Shown piece by piece: positions 7,445 through 16,640 of a stretch of 64,000 nucleotides of DNA; positions within the stretch are counted from its first letter, which is position 1; each line of letters starts with the position of its first letter. Both the position numbers and the translations under genes were made by a program. Under the pieces are notes generated by a model. It was not told where the DNA came from. It was given only the letters and a program-made list of their open reading frames with translations, and ran no database searches. The DNA is taken from assembly GCA_002027195.1 (NCBI GenBank), contig MWJO01000013.1, positions 1 to 64,000 of the forward strand. Direction: 5' to 3'. The stretch is from Streptomyces sp. GKU 895. GTDB taxonomy: Bacteria; Actinomycetota; Actinomycetes; Streptomycetales; Streptomycetaceae.

Positions 7445-8968
7445 GTGCCTCATACCATCGACGAAGCCTTCACAGCGCTTCCGCTACGCGCCCTCGCCGA
7501 CGCCGCGCTGGCACGCGCGCGTGCGCTGGGTGCCGAGCACGCGGACTTCCGGTTCGAGCGGGTGCGCAGCGCGTCCTGGCGGCTGCGGGACGCCAAGCCC
7601 GCCGGGTCCTCGGACACCACCGACCTCGGGTACGCGGTGCGGGTCGTGCACGGGGGGACCTGGGGTTTCGCGTCCGGCGTGGATCTGACGATGGACGCGG
7701 CGGCGCGGGTCGCCTCGCAGGCGGTGGCCATGGCGAAGCTGTCCGCCCAGGTGATCAAGGCCGCCGGTTCCGATGAACGGGTCGAGCTGGCGGACGAGCC
7801 GGTGCACGCCGAGAAGACGTGGATCTCGTCGTACGAGATCGATCCGTTCACCGTGCCCGACGAGGAGAAGGCCGGGCTGCTCGCGGACTGGAGCGCGCGG
7901 CTGCTGGCGGCGAACGGGGTCAACCACGTCGACGCCTCGCTGCTCACCGTCCATGAGAACAAGTTCTACGCCGACACCGCCGGGACCGTGACCACCCAGC
8001 AGCGGGTCCGGCTGCACCCGGCGCTGACCGCGGTGTCGGTCGACGAGTCGAGCGGCGAGTTCGACTCGATGCGGACCATCGCGCCGCCGGTCGGCCGGGG
8101 CTGGGAGTACCTCACCGGCACTGGCTGGGACTGGGAGAGCGAGCTGGCGCAGATCCCCGAGCTGCTCGCCGAGAAGATGCGGGCGCCGAGTGTCGAGTCC
8201 GGGGTGTACGACCTGGTCGTCGACCCGTCCAACCTGTGGCTGACCATCCACGAGTCCATCGGCCACGCCACCGAACTGGACCGCGCCCTCGGCTACGAGG
8301 CCGCCTACGCCGGCACCTCCTTCGCCACCTTCGACCAGCTCGGCAAGCTGCGCTACGGCTCCGACCTGATGAACGTCACCGGTGACCGCACCGCCGAGCA
8401 CGGCCTCGCGACCATCGGCTACGACGACGAGGGCGTCGAGGGCCAGTCCTGGGACCTGGTGAAGGACGGCACGCTCGTCGGCTACCAGCTGGACCGGCGC
8501 ATCGCGAAGCTGACCGGCTTCGCGCGCTCCAACGGCTGCGCGTTCGCCGACTCGCCCGGCCATGTGCCGGTGCAGCGCATGGCCAACGTGTCCCTGCAGC
8601 CCGATCCGGCCGGCATGTCGACCGAGGACCTGATCGGCGGCGTCGACCGCGGCATCTACGTCGTCGGCGACCGCTCCTGGTCCATCGACATGCAGCGCTA
8701 CAACTTCCAGTTCACCGGCCAGCGGTTCTTCAAGATCGAGAACGGCCGGATCGCCGGCCAGCTGCGGGACGTCGCCTACCAGGCGACCACCACCGACTTC
8801 TGGGGCTCCATGGCCGCCGTCGGCGGTCCGCAGACCTATGTCCTCGGGGGCGCCTTCAACTGCGGCAAGGCCCAGCCGGGCCAGGTCGCCGCCGTGTCGC
8901 ACGGCTGCCCGTCGGCCCTCTTCACGGGCGTCAACATTCTGAACACCACCCAGGAGGCCGGTCGATGA
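7445..8968 (+). CDS. tldD: TldD family metalloprotease subunit
   Basis: The 507-residue protein is the catalytic partner of the TldD/TldE(PmbA) zinc protease, which degrades unfolded peptides and processes modified peptides such as microcin B17 in E. coli. The metal-binding HExxxH motif is visible as HESIGHATELDRA near residue 280, and the C-terminal glycine-rich fold (GCAFADSPGHVPVQRM, QRYNFQFTGQRF) is intact. The GTG at 7445 follows a GGGAGAT ribosome-binding site and gives family length. The stop overlaps the tldE start by 4 bp (ATGA), so the subunits are translationally coupled. No RiPP precursor was noticed nearby, so a housekeeping role is likely. Confidence 0.92.
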   Translation: MPHTIDEAFTALPLRALADAALARARALGAEHADFRFERVRSASWRLRDAKPAGSSDTTDLGYAVRVVHGGTWGFASGVDLTMDAAARVASQAVAMAKLSAQVIKAAGSDERVELADEPVHAEKTWISSYEIDPFTVPDEEKAGLLADWSARLLAANGVNHVDASLLTVHENKFYADTAGTVTTQQRVRLHPALTAVSVDESSGEFDSMRTIAPPVGRGWEYLTGTGWDWESELAQIPELLAEKMRAPSVESGVYDLVVDPSNLWLTIHESIGHATELDRALGYEAAYAGTSFATFDQLGKLRYGSDLMNVTGDRTAEHGLATIGYDDEGVEGQSWDLVKDGTLVGYQLDRRIAKLTGFARSNGCAFADSPGHVPVQRMANVSLQPDPAGMSTEDLIGGVDRGIYVVGDRSWSIDMQRYNFQFTGQRFFKIENGRIAGQLRDVAYQATTTDFWGSMAAVGGPQTYVLGGAFNCGKAQPGQVAAVSHGCPSALFTGVNILNTTQEAGR

Positions 8969-10359
8969 GCTCTCGTACGAACAAGCCGCACGAGATCGTC
9001 GAGCGCGCCCTGGAGCTGTCCCGCGCGGACGGCTGTGTCGTCATCGCCGACGAGCAGTCCACGGCGAACCTGCGCTGGGCCGGCAACGCGCTCACCACCA
9101 ACGGCGTCACGCGCTCCCGCACCCTCACCGTGATCGCGACGGTCGACGGCAAGGAGGGCACCGCCTCGGGTGTCGTCTCCCGCGCCGCCGTCACCCTGGA
9201 CGAGCTGGAGCCCCTGGTGCGGGCCGCGGAGGCCGCCGCGCGCGGGGCGGCGCCCGCCGAGGACGCGCAGCCTCTGGTCAGGGACGTACCGGCCTCCCCC
9301 GACTTCACGGACGCGCCGTCCGAGACGTCCTCCGCCGTCTTCGCGGATTTCGCCCCGGCGCTCGGTGAATCGTTCGCACGCGCGCGTGCGGGCGGCCGGG
9401 AACTGTACGGTTTCGCCAATCATGAGCTGGTCTCCAGTTACCTCGGCACCTCCACCGGCCTTCGACTGCGTCACGACCAGCCCAACGGCACCCTCGAGCT
9501 GAACGCCAAATCCCCGGACCGTACGCGCTCGGCGTGGGCGGGCCGGTCCACGCGGGACTTCAAGGACGTCGACCCGGCCGCCCTGGACGCCGAACTCGCC
9601 GTACGCCTGGGCTGGGCCGAGCGCAAGCACGACCTGCCCGCGGGGCGGTACGAGACGCTGCTGCCGCCGACCGCTGTCGCGGACCTGCTCATCTACCAGA
9701 TGTGGTCGGCGTCGGGCCGGGACGCCGCCGAGGGCCGGACCGTGTTCTCCAAGCCGGGCGGCGGCACCCGGCTCGGCGACCGTCTCACCGAGCTGCCGCT
9801 GACGCTGCGCAGCGACCCGAACGAGCCGGGTCTGGAGTCCGCCCCGTTCGTGCTCGCGCACTCCTCCGGCGGGGACTCGTCGGTGTTCGACAACGGGCTG
9901 CCGCTGACGGCCACCGAGTGGATGCGCGAGGGCGAGCTGAGCAACCTGCTCACCAGCCGGCACAGCGCCGGGCTGACCGGGCTGCCGGTGGCGCCGGGGA
10001 TCGACAACCTGATCCTCGACGGCGGCGAGGACCGGTCCCTGGAGGAGATGGTCGCGAACACCCAGCGCGGGCTGCTGCTGACCTGCCTGTGGTACATCCG
10101 CGAGGTCGATCCGGCGACCCTGCTGCTGACCGGGCTGACCCGGGACGGTGTCTATCTGGTCGAGAACGGCGAGGTGACCGGCGAGGTCAACAACTTCCGG
10201 TTCAACGAGTCGCCGGTGGACCTGCTGGGCCGGGCCACCGAGGCCGGGCGCACGGAAAAGACGCTGCCGAGGGAGTGGAGCGACTGGTTCACTAGGGCTG
10301 CGATGCCGGCCCTGCGGGTGCCGGACTTCAATATGAGCTCTGTCAGTCGGGGCGTATAA
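8965..10359 (+). CDS. tldE: TldE/PmbA family metalloprotease partner subunit
   Basis: The 464-residue protein is the non-catalytic homologue that forms the active heterodimer with TldD. It shows the same overall fold (SRTLTVIATVDGKEGTASG; LLLTCLWYIREVDPATLLLTG; C-terminal VENGEVTGEVNNFRFNESP) but lacks the HExxxH motif, as expected for this subunit. It starts with ATG inside the tldD stop (ATGA overlap) and is followed after 56 bp by tyrS on the same strand. Confidence 0.92.
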   Translation: MSSRTNKPHEIVERALELSRADGCVVIADEQSTANLRWAGNALTTNGVTRSRTLTVIATVDGKEGTASGVVSRAAVTLDELEPLVRAAEAAARGAAPAEDAQPLVRDVPASPDFTDAPSETSSAVFADFAPALGESFARARAGGRELYGFANHELVSSYLGTSTGLRLRHDQPNGTLELNAKSPDRTRSAWAGRSTRDFKDVDPAALDAELAVRLGWAERKHDLPAGRYETLLPPTAVADLLIYQMWSASGRDAAEGRTVFSKPGGGTRLGDRLTELPLTLRSDPNEPGLESAPFVLAHSSGGDSSVFDNGLPLTATEWMREGELSNLLTSRHSAGLTGLPVAPGIDNLILDGGEDRSLEEMVANTQRGLLLTCLWYIREVDPATLLLTGLTRDGVYLVENGEVTGEVNNFRFNESPVDLLGRATEAGRTEKTLPREWSDWFTRAAMPALRVPDFNMSSVSRGV

Positions 10360-10415
10360 CCTCGTAGCCGGTAGTCACTCGGCTGCCCGAAGATCATCAA
10401 GGAGACGCGAGAACC

Positions 10416-11684
10416 GTGACGGACATCGTCGACGAGCTGAAGTGGCGTGGGCTGATCGCCCTCTCCACTGACGAGGACGCATTGCGCAAGGCGTTCGCGG
10501 ACGGTCCCGTCACGTTCTATTGCGGCTTCGACCCGACCGCGCCCAGCCTGCACCTCGGCAACCTCGTGCAGATCCTGACGATGCGCCGGATCCAGGACGC
10601 GGGCAACCGTCCCCTGGGCCTGGTCGGTGGTGCGACGGGTCTGATCGGCGACCCGAAGCCGAACTCCGAGCGCACGCTCAACGCCCCCGACACCGTCGCC
10701 CAGTGGGTCGAGCGGCTGCGCGCGCAGATCGCGCCGCTGCTGGACTTCGAGGGGCCGAACGCCGCGGTCATGGTCAACAACCTGGACTGGACGCAGGGCC
10801 TGTCGGCCATCGAGTTCCTGCGGGACGTCGGCAAGCACTTCCGGGTCAACAAGATGATCGCGAAGGAGGCCGTCTCCCGGCGGCTCAACTCCGACGCGGG
10901 CATCAGCTACACCGAGTTCAGCTACCAGATCCTGCAGGGCATGGACTTCCTGGAGCTGTACCGGCGGTACGGCTGCACCCTGCAGACCGGCGGCAGCGAC
11001 CAGTGGGGCAACCTCACCTCGGGCACCGACCTGATCCACCGGGTCGAGCCGGAGGCCGTGGTGCACGCGCTGGGCACTCCGCTGATCACCAAGGCCGACG
11101 GCACCAAGTTCGGCAAGACGGAGTCCGGCACGGTCTGGCTCGACCCCGAGATGACCACGCCGTACGCCTTCTACCAGTTCTGGCTGAACGCGGACGACCG
11201 GGACGTCTCCAAGTTCCTGCGCATCTTCAGCTTCAAGTCCCGTGAGGAGATCGAGGAGCTGGAGAAGGCGACCGAGGAGCGCCCGCAGGCCCGTGCCGCC
11301 CAGCGTGCGCTGGCCGAGGAGCTGACGACGCTGGTGCACGGCGCCGACCAGACGGCGGCCGTGATCGCCGCGTCCAAGGCCCTCTTCGGTCAGGGCGAGC
11401 TGGCGGAGCTGGACGACAGGACGCTGGCGGCGGCGCTGTCCGAGGTGCCGCACATCCAGGTCGCCGAGCTCGGTCTCGTCGTGGACCTGTTCGCCGAGGT
11501 CGGTCTCGTGGCCAGCAAGTCGGCGGCGCGGCGCACCGTGAAGGAGGGCGGCGCCTACGTGAACAACGTCAAGGTCGCAGCCGAGGACGCCGTTCCCGCC
11601 AAGGAGGACCTGCTGCACGGGCGGTGGCTGGTGCTGCGGCGGGGGAAGAAGAACCTGGCCGCGGTCGAGGTGACCGGAGCGTAG
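10416..11684 (+). CDS. tyrS: Tyrosyl-tRNA synthetase
   Basis: The 422-residue class I synthetase charges tRNA-Tyr. The HIGH-like motif is PSLHLGNL near residue 47, the KMSKS-like motif is KFGKTES near residue 232, and the tyrosine pocket YEFSYQ-type segment is [16 protein letters not shown]-terminal S4 RNA-binding domain ([20 protein letters not shown]) is present. The GTG at 10416 lies 6-8 bp after AAGGAGA. I saw no T-box in the short 56-bp leader. Confidence 0.96.
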   Translation: MTDIVDELKWRGLIALSTDEDALRKAFADGPVTFYCGFDPTAPSLHLGNLVQILTMRRIQDAGNRPLGLVGGATGLIGDPKPNSERTLNAPDTVAQWVERLRAQIAPLLDFEGPNAAVMVNNLDWTQGLSAIEFLRDVGKHFRVNKMIAKEAVSRRLNSDAGISYTEFSYQILQGMDFLELYRRYGCTLQTGGSDQWGNLTSGTDLIHRVEPEAVVHALGTPLITKADGTKFGKTESGTVWLDPEMTTPYAFYQFWLNADDRDVSKFLRIFSFKSREEIEELEKATEERPQARAAQRALAEELTTLVHGADQTAAVIAASKALFGQGELAELDDRTLAAALSEVPHIQVAELGLVVDLFAEVGLVASKSAARRTVKEGGAYVNNVKVAAEDAVPAKEDLLHGRWLVLRRGKKNLAAVEVTGA

Positions 11685-11691
11685 AACGCCG

Positions 11692-11782
11692 TAGGGGCGC
11701 GGGTGGCCTGGCGACTGCCGCTTCGTCGTGGCTGGTCGCGCCCACGCGGCGGAGCCGCAGATCGGCACAGCCCCGCGCCCCT
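11692..11782. repeat. Streptomyces intergenic repeat, copy 1 (hairpin-forming)
   Basis: The outer arms AGGGGCGCGGG (about 11693-11703) and CCCGCGCCCCT (about 11772-11782) pair and enclose GCGACTGCCGC... and a TCGTGGCTGGTCGCGCCC segment. This is the widespread streptomycete element usually seen as GGGGCGCGGGGAACTGCGCG. It sits between the convergent tyrS and GlsB genes and probably acts as a two-way terminator. A related, inverted copy is at 37551-37594. Confidence 0.75.
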
Positions 11783-11795
11783 CAGGGCGTTGCTC

Positions 11796-12074
11796 TCACG
11801 CCCGCTGTTTGCGCTTGCCCAGCGTCGCCATGTACAGCATGTCGCCTACGCCCACGATGATGATCGCGGCGATCAGCTGGAAGGCGTGGCGGCTCCAGTC
11901 GATGCCGGAGGTCGCGTCGACGCCCGCCCAGCGGGCGATGGCGTTGCCGACGAGGGCGCCCAGCATGCCGAAGATGGTCGTCAGCCAGAGCGGACTGTGC
12001 TGCTTGCCCGGGATGATCGCCTTCGCGATCAGGCCCAGCACGAATCCCACGATGATCGCCCACAACCAGCCCAT
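11796..12074 (-). CDS. GlsB/YeaQ/YmgE family stress-response membrane protein
   Basis: The 92-residue protein starts MGWLWAIIVGFVLGLIAKAI and shows the family pattern of short glycine-zipper helices (IFGMLGALVGNAIARWAG) plus a third helix (AIIIVGVGDMLYMATL) and a basic tail KRKQRA. Transglycosylase-associated (PF04226-type) proteins are small stress-induced membrane proteins of uncertain action. The ATG at 12074 follows AAGGAGG. It is divergent from the DUF3099 gene across about 240 bp with short inverted repeats (for example around 12160-12190). Confidence 0.85.
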   Translation of the reverse strand: MGWLWAIIVGFVLGLIAKAIIPGKQHSPLWLTTIFGMLGALVGNAIARWAGVDATSGIDWSRHAFQLIAAIIIVGVGDMLYMATLGKRKQRA

Positions 12075-12318
12075 GGCTGCCTCCTTGTACGGCTCGACGT
12101 GAGCATTACCGTCAGTGTCGGCCCATGCGCCGTACGCCGCATGTCGAGTCGGCCGTACGTGCGCAAGCGCAGGTTGTTCGCATCTGCGGGAGGTGCCCCG
12201 GTCTCGTAGGCGGCGCAGGTGCGGCGTAACGTAGGACGTGTCCGGGCCCGGTTCTCGTGCCGGGAGCGGAGCGGGAACGGGCCGGGGAGAGTCCGATGCG
12301 GGCGGATGGTGGAATGTG

Positions 12319-12717
12319 ATGCGGAAGCAGCATGCAGGCGGCGGCGCCCAGGTGTTCCGGATCACCGGAGCCCGTGCGGGCCTTCAGGAGGACGTGCGCG
12401 GCCGGCAGCGGCGGTACGTGATCTCGATGTCGGTGCGCACGCTGTCGGTGATCCTCGCGGCCACCCTGTGGAACGTCGAACGGCACGTCGCGATCGTCGC
12501 GTTGGTGCTGGGGGCTCTGCTGCCCTACATCGCGGTGGTGATCGCGAACGCCGGGCGGGAGAACGCGCCGGGGCTGCCGTCCACCTTCGTGGCCGCTCCG
12601 CTGCGGCCGATGATCTCGCCGGCGCGGGCCGACGAACCCTTCGCGGAATCCGTCCCGGAAGACGCCGCGAGCGGTCCGGCGGCGGGTGTGCGGAGCGAGC
12701 CTCACGAGCGGATGTGA
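12319..12717 (+). CDS. DUF3099 domain membrane protein
   Basis: The 132-residue protein has a short N-terminal segment with QVFRITGARAGLQEDVRGRQRRY, two transmembrane helices (SMSVRTLSVILAATLW and HVAIVALVLGALLPYIAVVIA) and a Pro/Ala-rich cytoplasmic tail. This arrangement and the opening motif match DUF3099 proteins of actinobacteria, whose function is unknown. The ATG at 12319 is preferred; a GTG 3 bp upstream is possible. Confidence 0.8.
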   Translation: MRKQHAGGGAQVFRITGARAGLQEDVRGRQRRYVISMSVRTLSVILAATLWNVERHVAIVALVLGALLPYIAVVIANAGRENAPGLPSTFVAAPLRPMISPARADEPFAESVPEDAASGPAAGVRSEPHERM

Positions 12718-12932
12718 CGCTCGGCGGAGGGCTCGCAACCGGACGTCACCTCCGGACCATGCTCAAGAAAAGCTCAGATCAATCATGTTGTTCCAGTGCC
12801 GGGCGACGGGTTACCCGTGACATACTTCCTACGCGCTCCGCATCCCCCGTCGGAGCGACAGACCGACGCCGGGCAGCTCCCCCCGTGGCTGCTCGGCGTC
12901 GCCTTGTTCAGCGCAGTTGGTGAGACGGACCA

Positions 12933-13160
12933 GTGAGTGAAGAGACCGCGCCGATCTGTTCGGCGAAGGGGTGCCGGGCCGACGCGGTGTGGGTGCTCGC
13001 GTGGAACAACCCGAAGATCCATACGCCGGAACGGCGCAAGACGTGGCTCGCGTGCGACGAGCACCGCGAGCATCTGTCCCAGTTCCTCGGGGTGCGGGGG
13101 TTCTTGAAGGACGTGGTCCTCCTCATGGACTGGGAAGCCCCCGAAGAGGCCCAGTCCTAG
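12933..13160 (+). CDS. Small conserved actinobacterial protein with Cys/His sites
   Basis: The 75-residue soluble protein begins MSEETAPICSAKGCRADAVW and contains C-x4-C, a TWLACDEHREHL segment and a hydrophobic tail FLKDVVLLMDWEAP. Two Cys pairs plus HxxH-like residues suggest a small zinc-binding fold. Homologues are common in Streptomyces and sometimes mislabelled acetone carboxylase. The GTG at 12933 is the start. It converges on moaA with only 13 bp between stops. Confidence 0.75.
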   Translation: MSEETAPICSAKGCRADAVWVLAWNNPKIHTPERRKTWLACDEHREHLSQFLGVRGFLKDVVLLMDWEAPEEAQS

Positions 13161-13173
13161 CCCCTTGAGGCGC

Positions 13174-14163
13174 CTAGCCGCCGATCGCCGACATCGGGCG
13201 GTCCGGCTGCACGAACGTCGGGTCGTCCAGGCCCGCGCCCGCCTTCTTGCCCCACATCGCCGTCCGCCAGAGGTTCGCTATCTCCTCGTCCGGGGCGCCC
13301 GAGCGCAGGGCCGCGCGGAGGTCGGTCTCCTCCTGGGCGAACAGACAGGTGCGGACCTGACCGTCGGCCGTCAGGCGGGTGCGGTCGCAGGCCGCGCAGA
13401 ACGGGCGGGTGACCGAGGCGATGACACCCACCACGTGCGGGCCGCCGTCGACGATCCAGCGCTCCGCCGGGGCCGAGCCGCGCTTCTCCGAACCCTCCTC
13501 GGTCAGCTCGAAGCGGGTGCGCAGGGAGGTGAGGATGTCCCCTGCCGTGATCATGCCGTCGCGCTTCCAGCCGTGCTGGGCGTCCAGGGGCATCTGCTCG
13601 ATGAAGCGCAGTTCGTAGTCGTGCTCGACGGCCCAGGCGAGGAGGTCGGGGGCCTCGTCCTCGTTGAGCCCCGGCATCAGGACAGAGTTGACCTTCACCG
13701 GGGTCAGGCCGGCCTCGCGGGCGGCGTACAGGCCCTCGATGACGTCCTTGTGGCGGTCCCGGCGGGTCAGGGTCTTGAAGACGTCCGGGCGCAGGGTGTC
13801 CAGGGAGACGTTGACCCGGTCCAGGCCCGCGGCCTTCAGGGCCGCCGCGGTGCGCTTGAGACCGATGCCGTTGGTCGTCAGCGACATCTGGGGGCGGGGC
13901 TCGAGGGCGGCGACGCGCTCGACGATGCCGACCAGGCCGGGACGCAGCAGGGGCTCGCCGCCGGTGAAGCGGACCTCCTCGATGCCGAGGGAGGTGACGG
14001 CGATGTCGATCAGGCGGACGATCTCGTCGTCCGTGAGCAGGTCGGGCTTGGCCAGCCACTGCAGGCCCTCTTCGGGCATGCAGTACGTACAGCGCAGATT
14101 GCACCGGTCGGTCAGCGACACACGCAGGTCGGTGGCCTGCCGGCCGTAGGTGTCGATGAGCAC
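13174..14163 (-). CDS. moaA: GTP 3',8-cyclase MoaA (molybdenum cofactor synthesis)
   Basis: The 329-residue radical SAM enzyme makes 3',8-cyclo-7,8-dihydro-GTP, the first step to molybdopterin. The N-terminal CxxxCxxC cluster is in DRCNLRCTYCMPEEGLQWL, FTGGEPLLRPG binds SAM, the C-terminal second cluster is FCAACDRTRLTADGQVRTC, and the protein ends in the obligatory GG (MSAIGG). The GTG at 14163 (VLIDTYGRQATDLRVSLT) is the family start; an upstream ATG adds 16 unconserved residues. It is preceded by a palindromic terminator that separates it from the symporter genes. Confidence 0.95.
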   Translation of the reverse strand: MLIDTYGRQATDLRVSLTDRCNLRCTYCMPEEGLQWLAKPDLLTDDEIVRLIDIAVTSLGIEEVRFTGGEPLLRPGLVGIVERVAALEPRPQMSLTTNGIGLKRTAAALKAAGLDRVNVSLDTLRPDVFKTLTRRDRHKDVIEGLYAAREAGLTPVKVNSVLMPGLNEDEAPDLLAWAVEHDYELRFIEQMPLDAQHGWKRDGMITAGDILTSLRTRFELTEEGSEKRGSAPAERWIVDGGPHVVGVIASVTRPFCAACDRTRLTADGQVRTCLFAQEETDLRAALRSGAPDEEIANLWRTAMWGKKAGAGLDDPTFVQPDRPMSAIGG

Positions 14164-14276
14164 GTGGGCCCCCTCCCTCGTCGCGGAACACTGCGGATCA
14201 TCGCGGATCATTCATTTTCCGTCACTTGCGAGCCTACGTGACCGCACTGACATCGACAGTGCCCGATCCCACGAGG

Positions 14277-14316
14277 TACGACGCGGCCGCGTCGTAGGGA
14301 CCTACGACGCGGCCGC
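14277..14316. terminator. Palindromic terminator after the symporter gene
   Basis: A 20-bp perfect palindrome (14277-14296) is followed after 6 bp by a repeat of its first 14 bases (14303-14316), so alternative hairpins can form. It lies 25-64 bp beyond the symporter stop and upstream of moaA. Confidence 0.7.
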
Positions 14317-14340
14317 TCGGAGGATCGTCCCGGAGGGGAC

Positions 14341-15960
14341 TCAGTGGGCGCCGGTGCCGGTCAGGGACCGGACCTCCAGCTCCGCGTACTTGCCGGCGTC
14401 GGGCTCCTCCTTGGACAGGACGGTGCCCAGGAAGCCCATGAGGAAGCCGAACGGGATGGAGATGATGCCCGGGTTCTTCAGCGGGAAGTAGGCGAAGTCG
14501 ACGTCCGGGAACATCGCCTTCGGGTCGCCGGAGACCACCGGGGAGAACAGCACCAGGCCGGTGGCGACGATCAGACCGCCGTAGATCGACCACAGGGCGC
14601 CCTGGGTGGTGAACCGCTTCCAGAACAGGCTGTAGAGGATCGTCGGCAGGTTGGCGGACGCGGCGACCGCGAAGGCCAGCGCGACCAGGCCGGCCACGTT
14701 GAGGTCGCGGGCGAGGGCGCCCAGGCCGATGGAGACGATGCCGATGAAGACGGTCGCCCAGCGGGCCGCGCGGACCTCCTCCTTGCCGGACGCCTGGCCC
14801 TTGCGGATGACGTTGGCGTAGATGTCGTGCGCGAACGACGACGAGGAGGCGAGGGTCAGGCCCGCCACCACCGCGAGGATCGTCGCGAAGGCCACCGCGG
14901 AGATCGTGGCCAGCAGGATCGCGCCCCACGTCGAGTCGACGCCGCCGAGGTGCAGGGCGAGCAGGGGTGCGGCCGTGTTGCCGGACGGGTTGGAGGCGAT
15001 GATCTCGTCCGGCTTGATGAGCGCGGCGGCGCCGAAGCCGAGGGCGATGGTCATCAGGTAGAAGCCGCCGATGATGCCGATGGCCCAGTTCACGGACTTC
15101 CGGGCGGCCTTGGCGTTGGGCACCGTGTAGAAGCGGATCAGGATGTGCGGCAGGCCGGCGGTGCCGAGGACCAGGGCGATGCCGAGGGAGATGAAGTCCA
15201 GCTTGGAGGTGCCGGTCGCGCCGTACTGGAGGCCGGGCTCCAGGAAGGCGGTGCCCTTGCCGCTGTTCTCGGCGGCCTTGCCGAGCAGGTCGGAGATGTT
15301 GAAGTCGAACTTCAGCAGCACCAGGAACGTGATCAGGATGGTGCCGCTGATCAGCAGCACCGCCTTGACCATCTGGACCCAGGTGGTGCCCTTCATGCCG
15401 CCGATGGAGACGTACACGATCATCAGGATGCCGACGAGGGCGACGATGCCGACCTTGCCCGCGTCGGAGGTGATGCCGAGCAGCAGCGAGACGAGGACGC
15501 CGGCGCCGGCCATCTGCGCGAGCAGGTAGAAGATCGACACGACGATCGTGGAGGTGCCGGCCGCGGTGCGGACCGGACGCTGGCGCATGCGGTACGCCAG
15601 GACGTCGCCCATGGTGTAGCGGCCGGAGTTCCTGAGCGGTTCGGCGACCAGGAGCAGGGCGACGAGCCAGGCGACCAGGAAGCCGATGGAGTACAGGAAG
15701 CCGTCGTAGCCGAACAGGGCGATGGCGCCGGCGATGCCGAGGAAGGACGCAGCCGACATGTAGTCGCCGGAGACCGCGAGGCCGTTCTGGAAGGCGCTGA
15801 ACTGGCGGCCGCCGGCGTAGAAGTCGGCGGCGTCCTTGGTCTGGCGGCCCGCCCAGACGGTGATGACGAGGGTCGCCACGACGAAGAGGGCGAACAGGGT
15901 GATGATCAGCGGCCGGTGCTCGCTGGCCTCGCCTGCGGCCAGGGTGATCGCGGGGCTCAT
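14341..15960 (-). CDS. Sodium/solute symporter, cation-acetate (ActP-like) type
   Basis: The 539-residue protein has the 13-helix pattern of the solute:sodium symporter family, with conserved ADFYAGGRQFSAFQNGLA after helix 1, SGDYMSAASFLGIAGAIAL in helix 2 and YVSIGGMKGTTWVQMVKAVLL in the middle. These match ActP/MctC-type transporters of acetate and other short monocarboxylates. Its ATG overlaps the stop of the DUF485 gene (ATGA), the standard partner of ActP. The substrate is inferred from family and partner. Confidence 0.88.
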   Translation of the reverse strand: MSPAITLAAGEASEHRPLIITLFALFVVATLVITVWAGRQTKDAADFYAGGRQFSAFQNGLAVSGDYMSAASFLGIAGAIALFGYDGFLYSIGFLVAWLVALLLVAEPLRNSGRYTMGDVLAYRMRQRPVRTAAGTSTIVVSIFYLLAQMAGAGVLVSLLLGITSDAGKVGIVALVGILMIVYVSIGGMKGTTWVQMVKAVLLISGTILITFLVLLKFDFNISDLLGKAAENSGKGTAFLEPGLQYGATGTSKLDFISLGIALVLGTAGLPHILIRFYTVPNAKAARKSVNWAIGIIGGFYLMTIALGFGAAALIKPDEIIASNPSGNTAAPLLALHLGGVDSTWGAILLATISAVAFATILAVVAGLTLASSSSFAHDIYANVIRKGQASGKEEVRAARWATVFIGIVSIGLGALARDLNVAGLVALAFAVAASANLPTILYSLFWKRFTTQGALWSIYGGLIVATGLVLFSPVVSGDPKAMFPDVDFAYFPLKNPGIISIPFGFLMGFLGTVLSKEEPDAGKYAELEVRSLTGTGAH

Positions 15961-16397
15961 GCGCCGCCCTCCATCCGGGACTTGATGGCCTCGGCCTTGG
16001 GGTCGAGCTTCGCGGCGGCGTGCCGCGAGTACCACCAGGCGATGAGGAACGTGGTGATGAACTGGGCGATTCCGAAGACGAAGGCGACGTTGATGTTGCC
16101 GAACAGCTTGGTGCCCATGAAGTCGCCCGCGAAGTTCGACAGCAGGACGTACAGCAGGTACCAGGCGATGAAGCCGACGGTCAGGGGGAAGGCGAAGTTG
16201 CGGTAGGAGCGGCGCAGTTCACCGAACTCCGCGCTCTGCTGCACCGCGGTGAACTCCTCGGTGCTGGGGAGTTTGTGTTGCTCTGTCGAGGGGGGCGGTG
16301 CGTCGGTAGCCACGGAGTCTCCTCGCGTTGCGGGCGCTGTTGCCACGGCGGACTGGGGCTGTTCGGGCGTGGGGGACGGGTTCGGTACGACGGACAT
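15957..16397 (-). CDS. DUF485 membrane protein, ActP partner
   Basis: The 146-residue protein has a Pro/Thr-rich disordered N-terminus (about residues 1-50) and then the DUF485 domain (EFGELRRSYRNFAFPLTVGFIAWYLL as its core start) with two transmembrane helices. DUF485 proteins are nearly always encoded just upstream of acetate-type symporters, as here with a 4-bp overlap. The exact start is uncertain; shorter in-frame GTG starts would trim the disordered part. Confidence 0.85.
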   Translation of the reverse strand: MSVVPNPSPTPEQPQSAVATAPATRGDSVATDAPPPSTEQHKLPSTEEFTAVQQSAEFGELRRSYRNFAFPLTVGFIAWYLLYVLLSNFAGDFMGTKLFGNINVAFVFGIAQFITTFLIAWWYSRHAAAKLDPKAEAIKSRMEGGA

Positions 16398-16640
16398 GGA
16401 CGGCTCTGTTCCTCGCGGTTCGTCAGGGGGCTCGATCGTCCTCGTGCTCCCTGCCCAAGGTCACGGAGGCACGCGAGGACCGGTTCAACGGGGTTTGCTT
16501 CTTCTTGAAGTCATCTCGGGAAGGTCATTGCTGGCCAGTGACTGGGAGAGATAACTTCGGGCCTGCACCACCCGTCATGTACCTGCCCGAGCACCACCTG
16601 TGTCTCGGGCGGTTTCGTTTCCGGATGATGTGGAGACCCC

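Noticed and set aside
7445..10359. RiPP cluster based on tldD/tldE
   Set aside because: No precursor peptide, modifying enzyme or exporter is near; the pair lies between fab genes and tyrS as in the usual chromosome.
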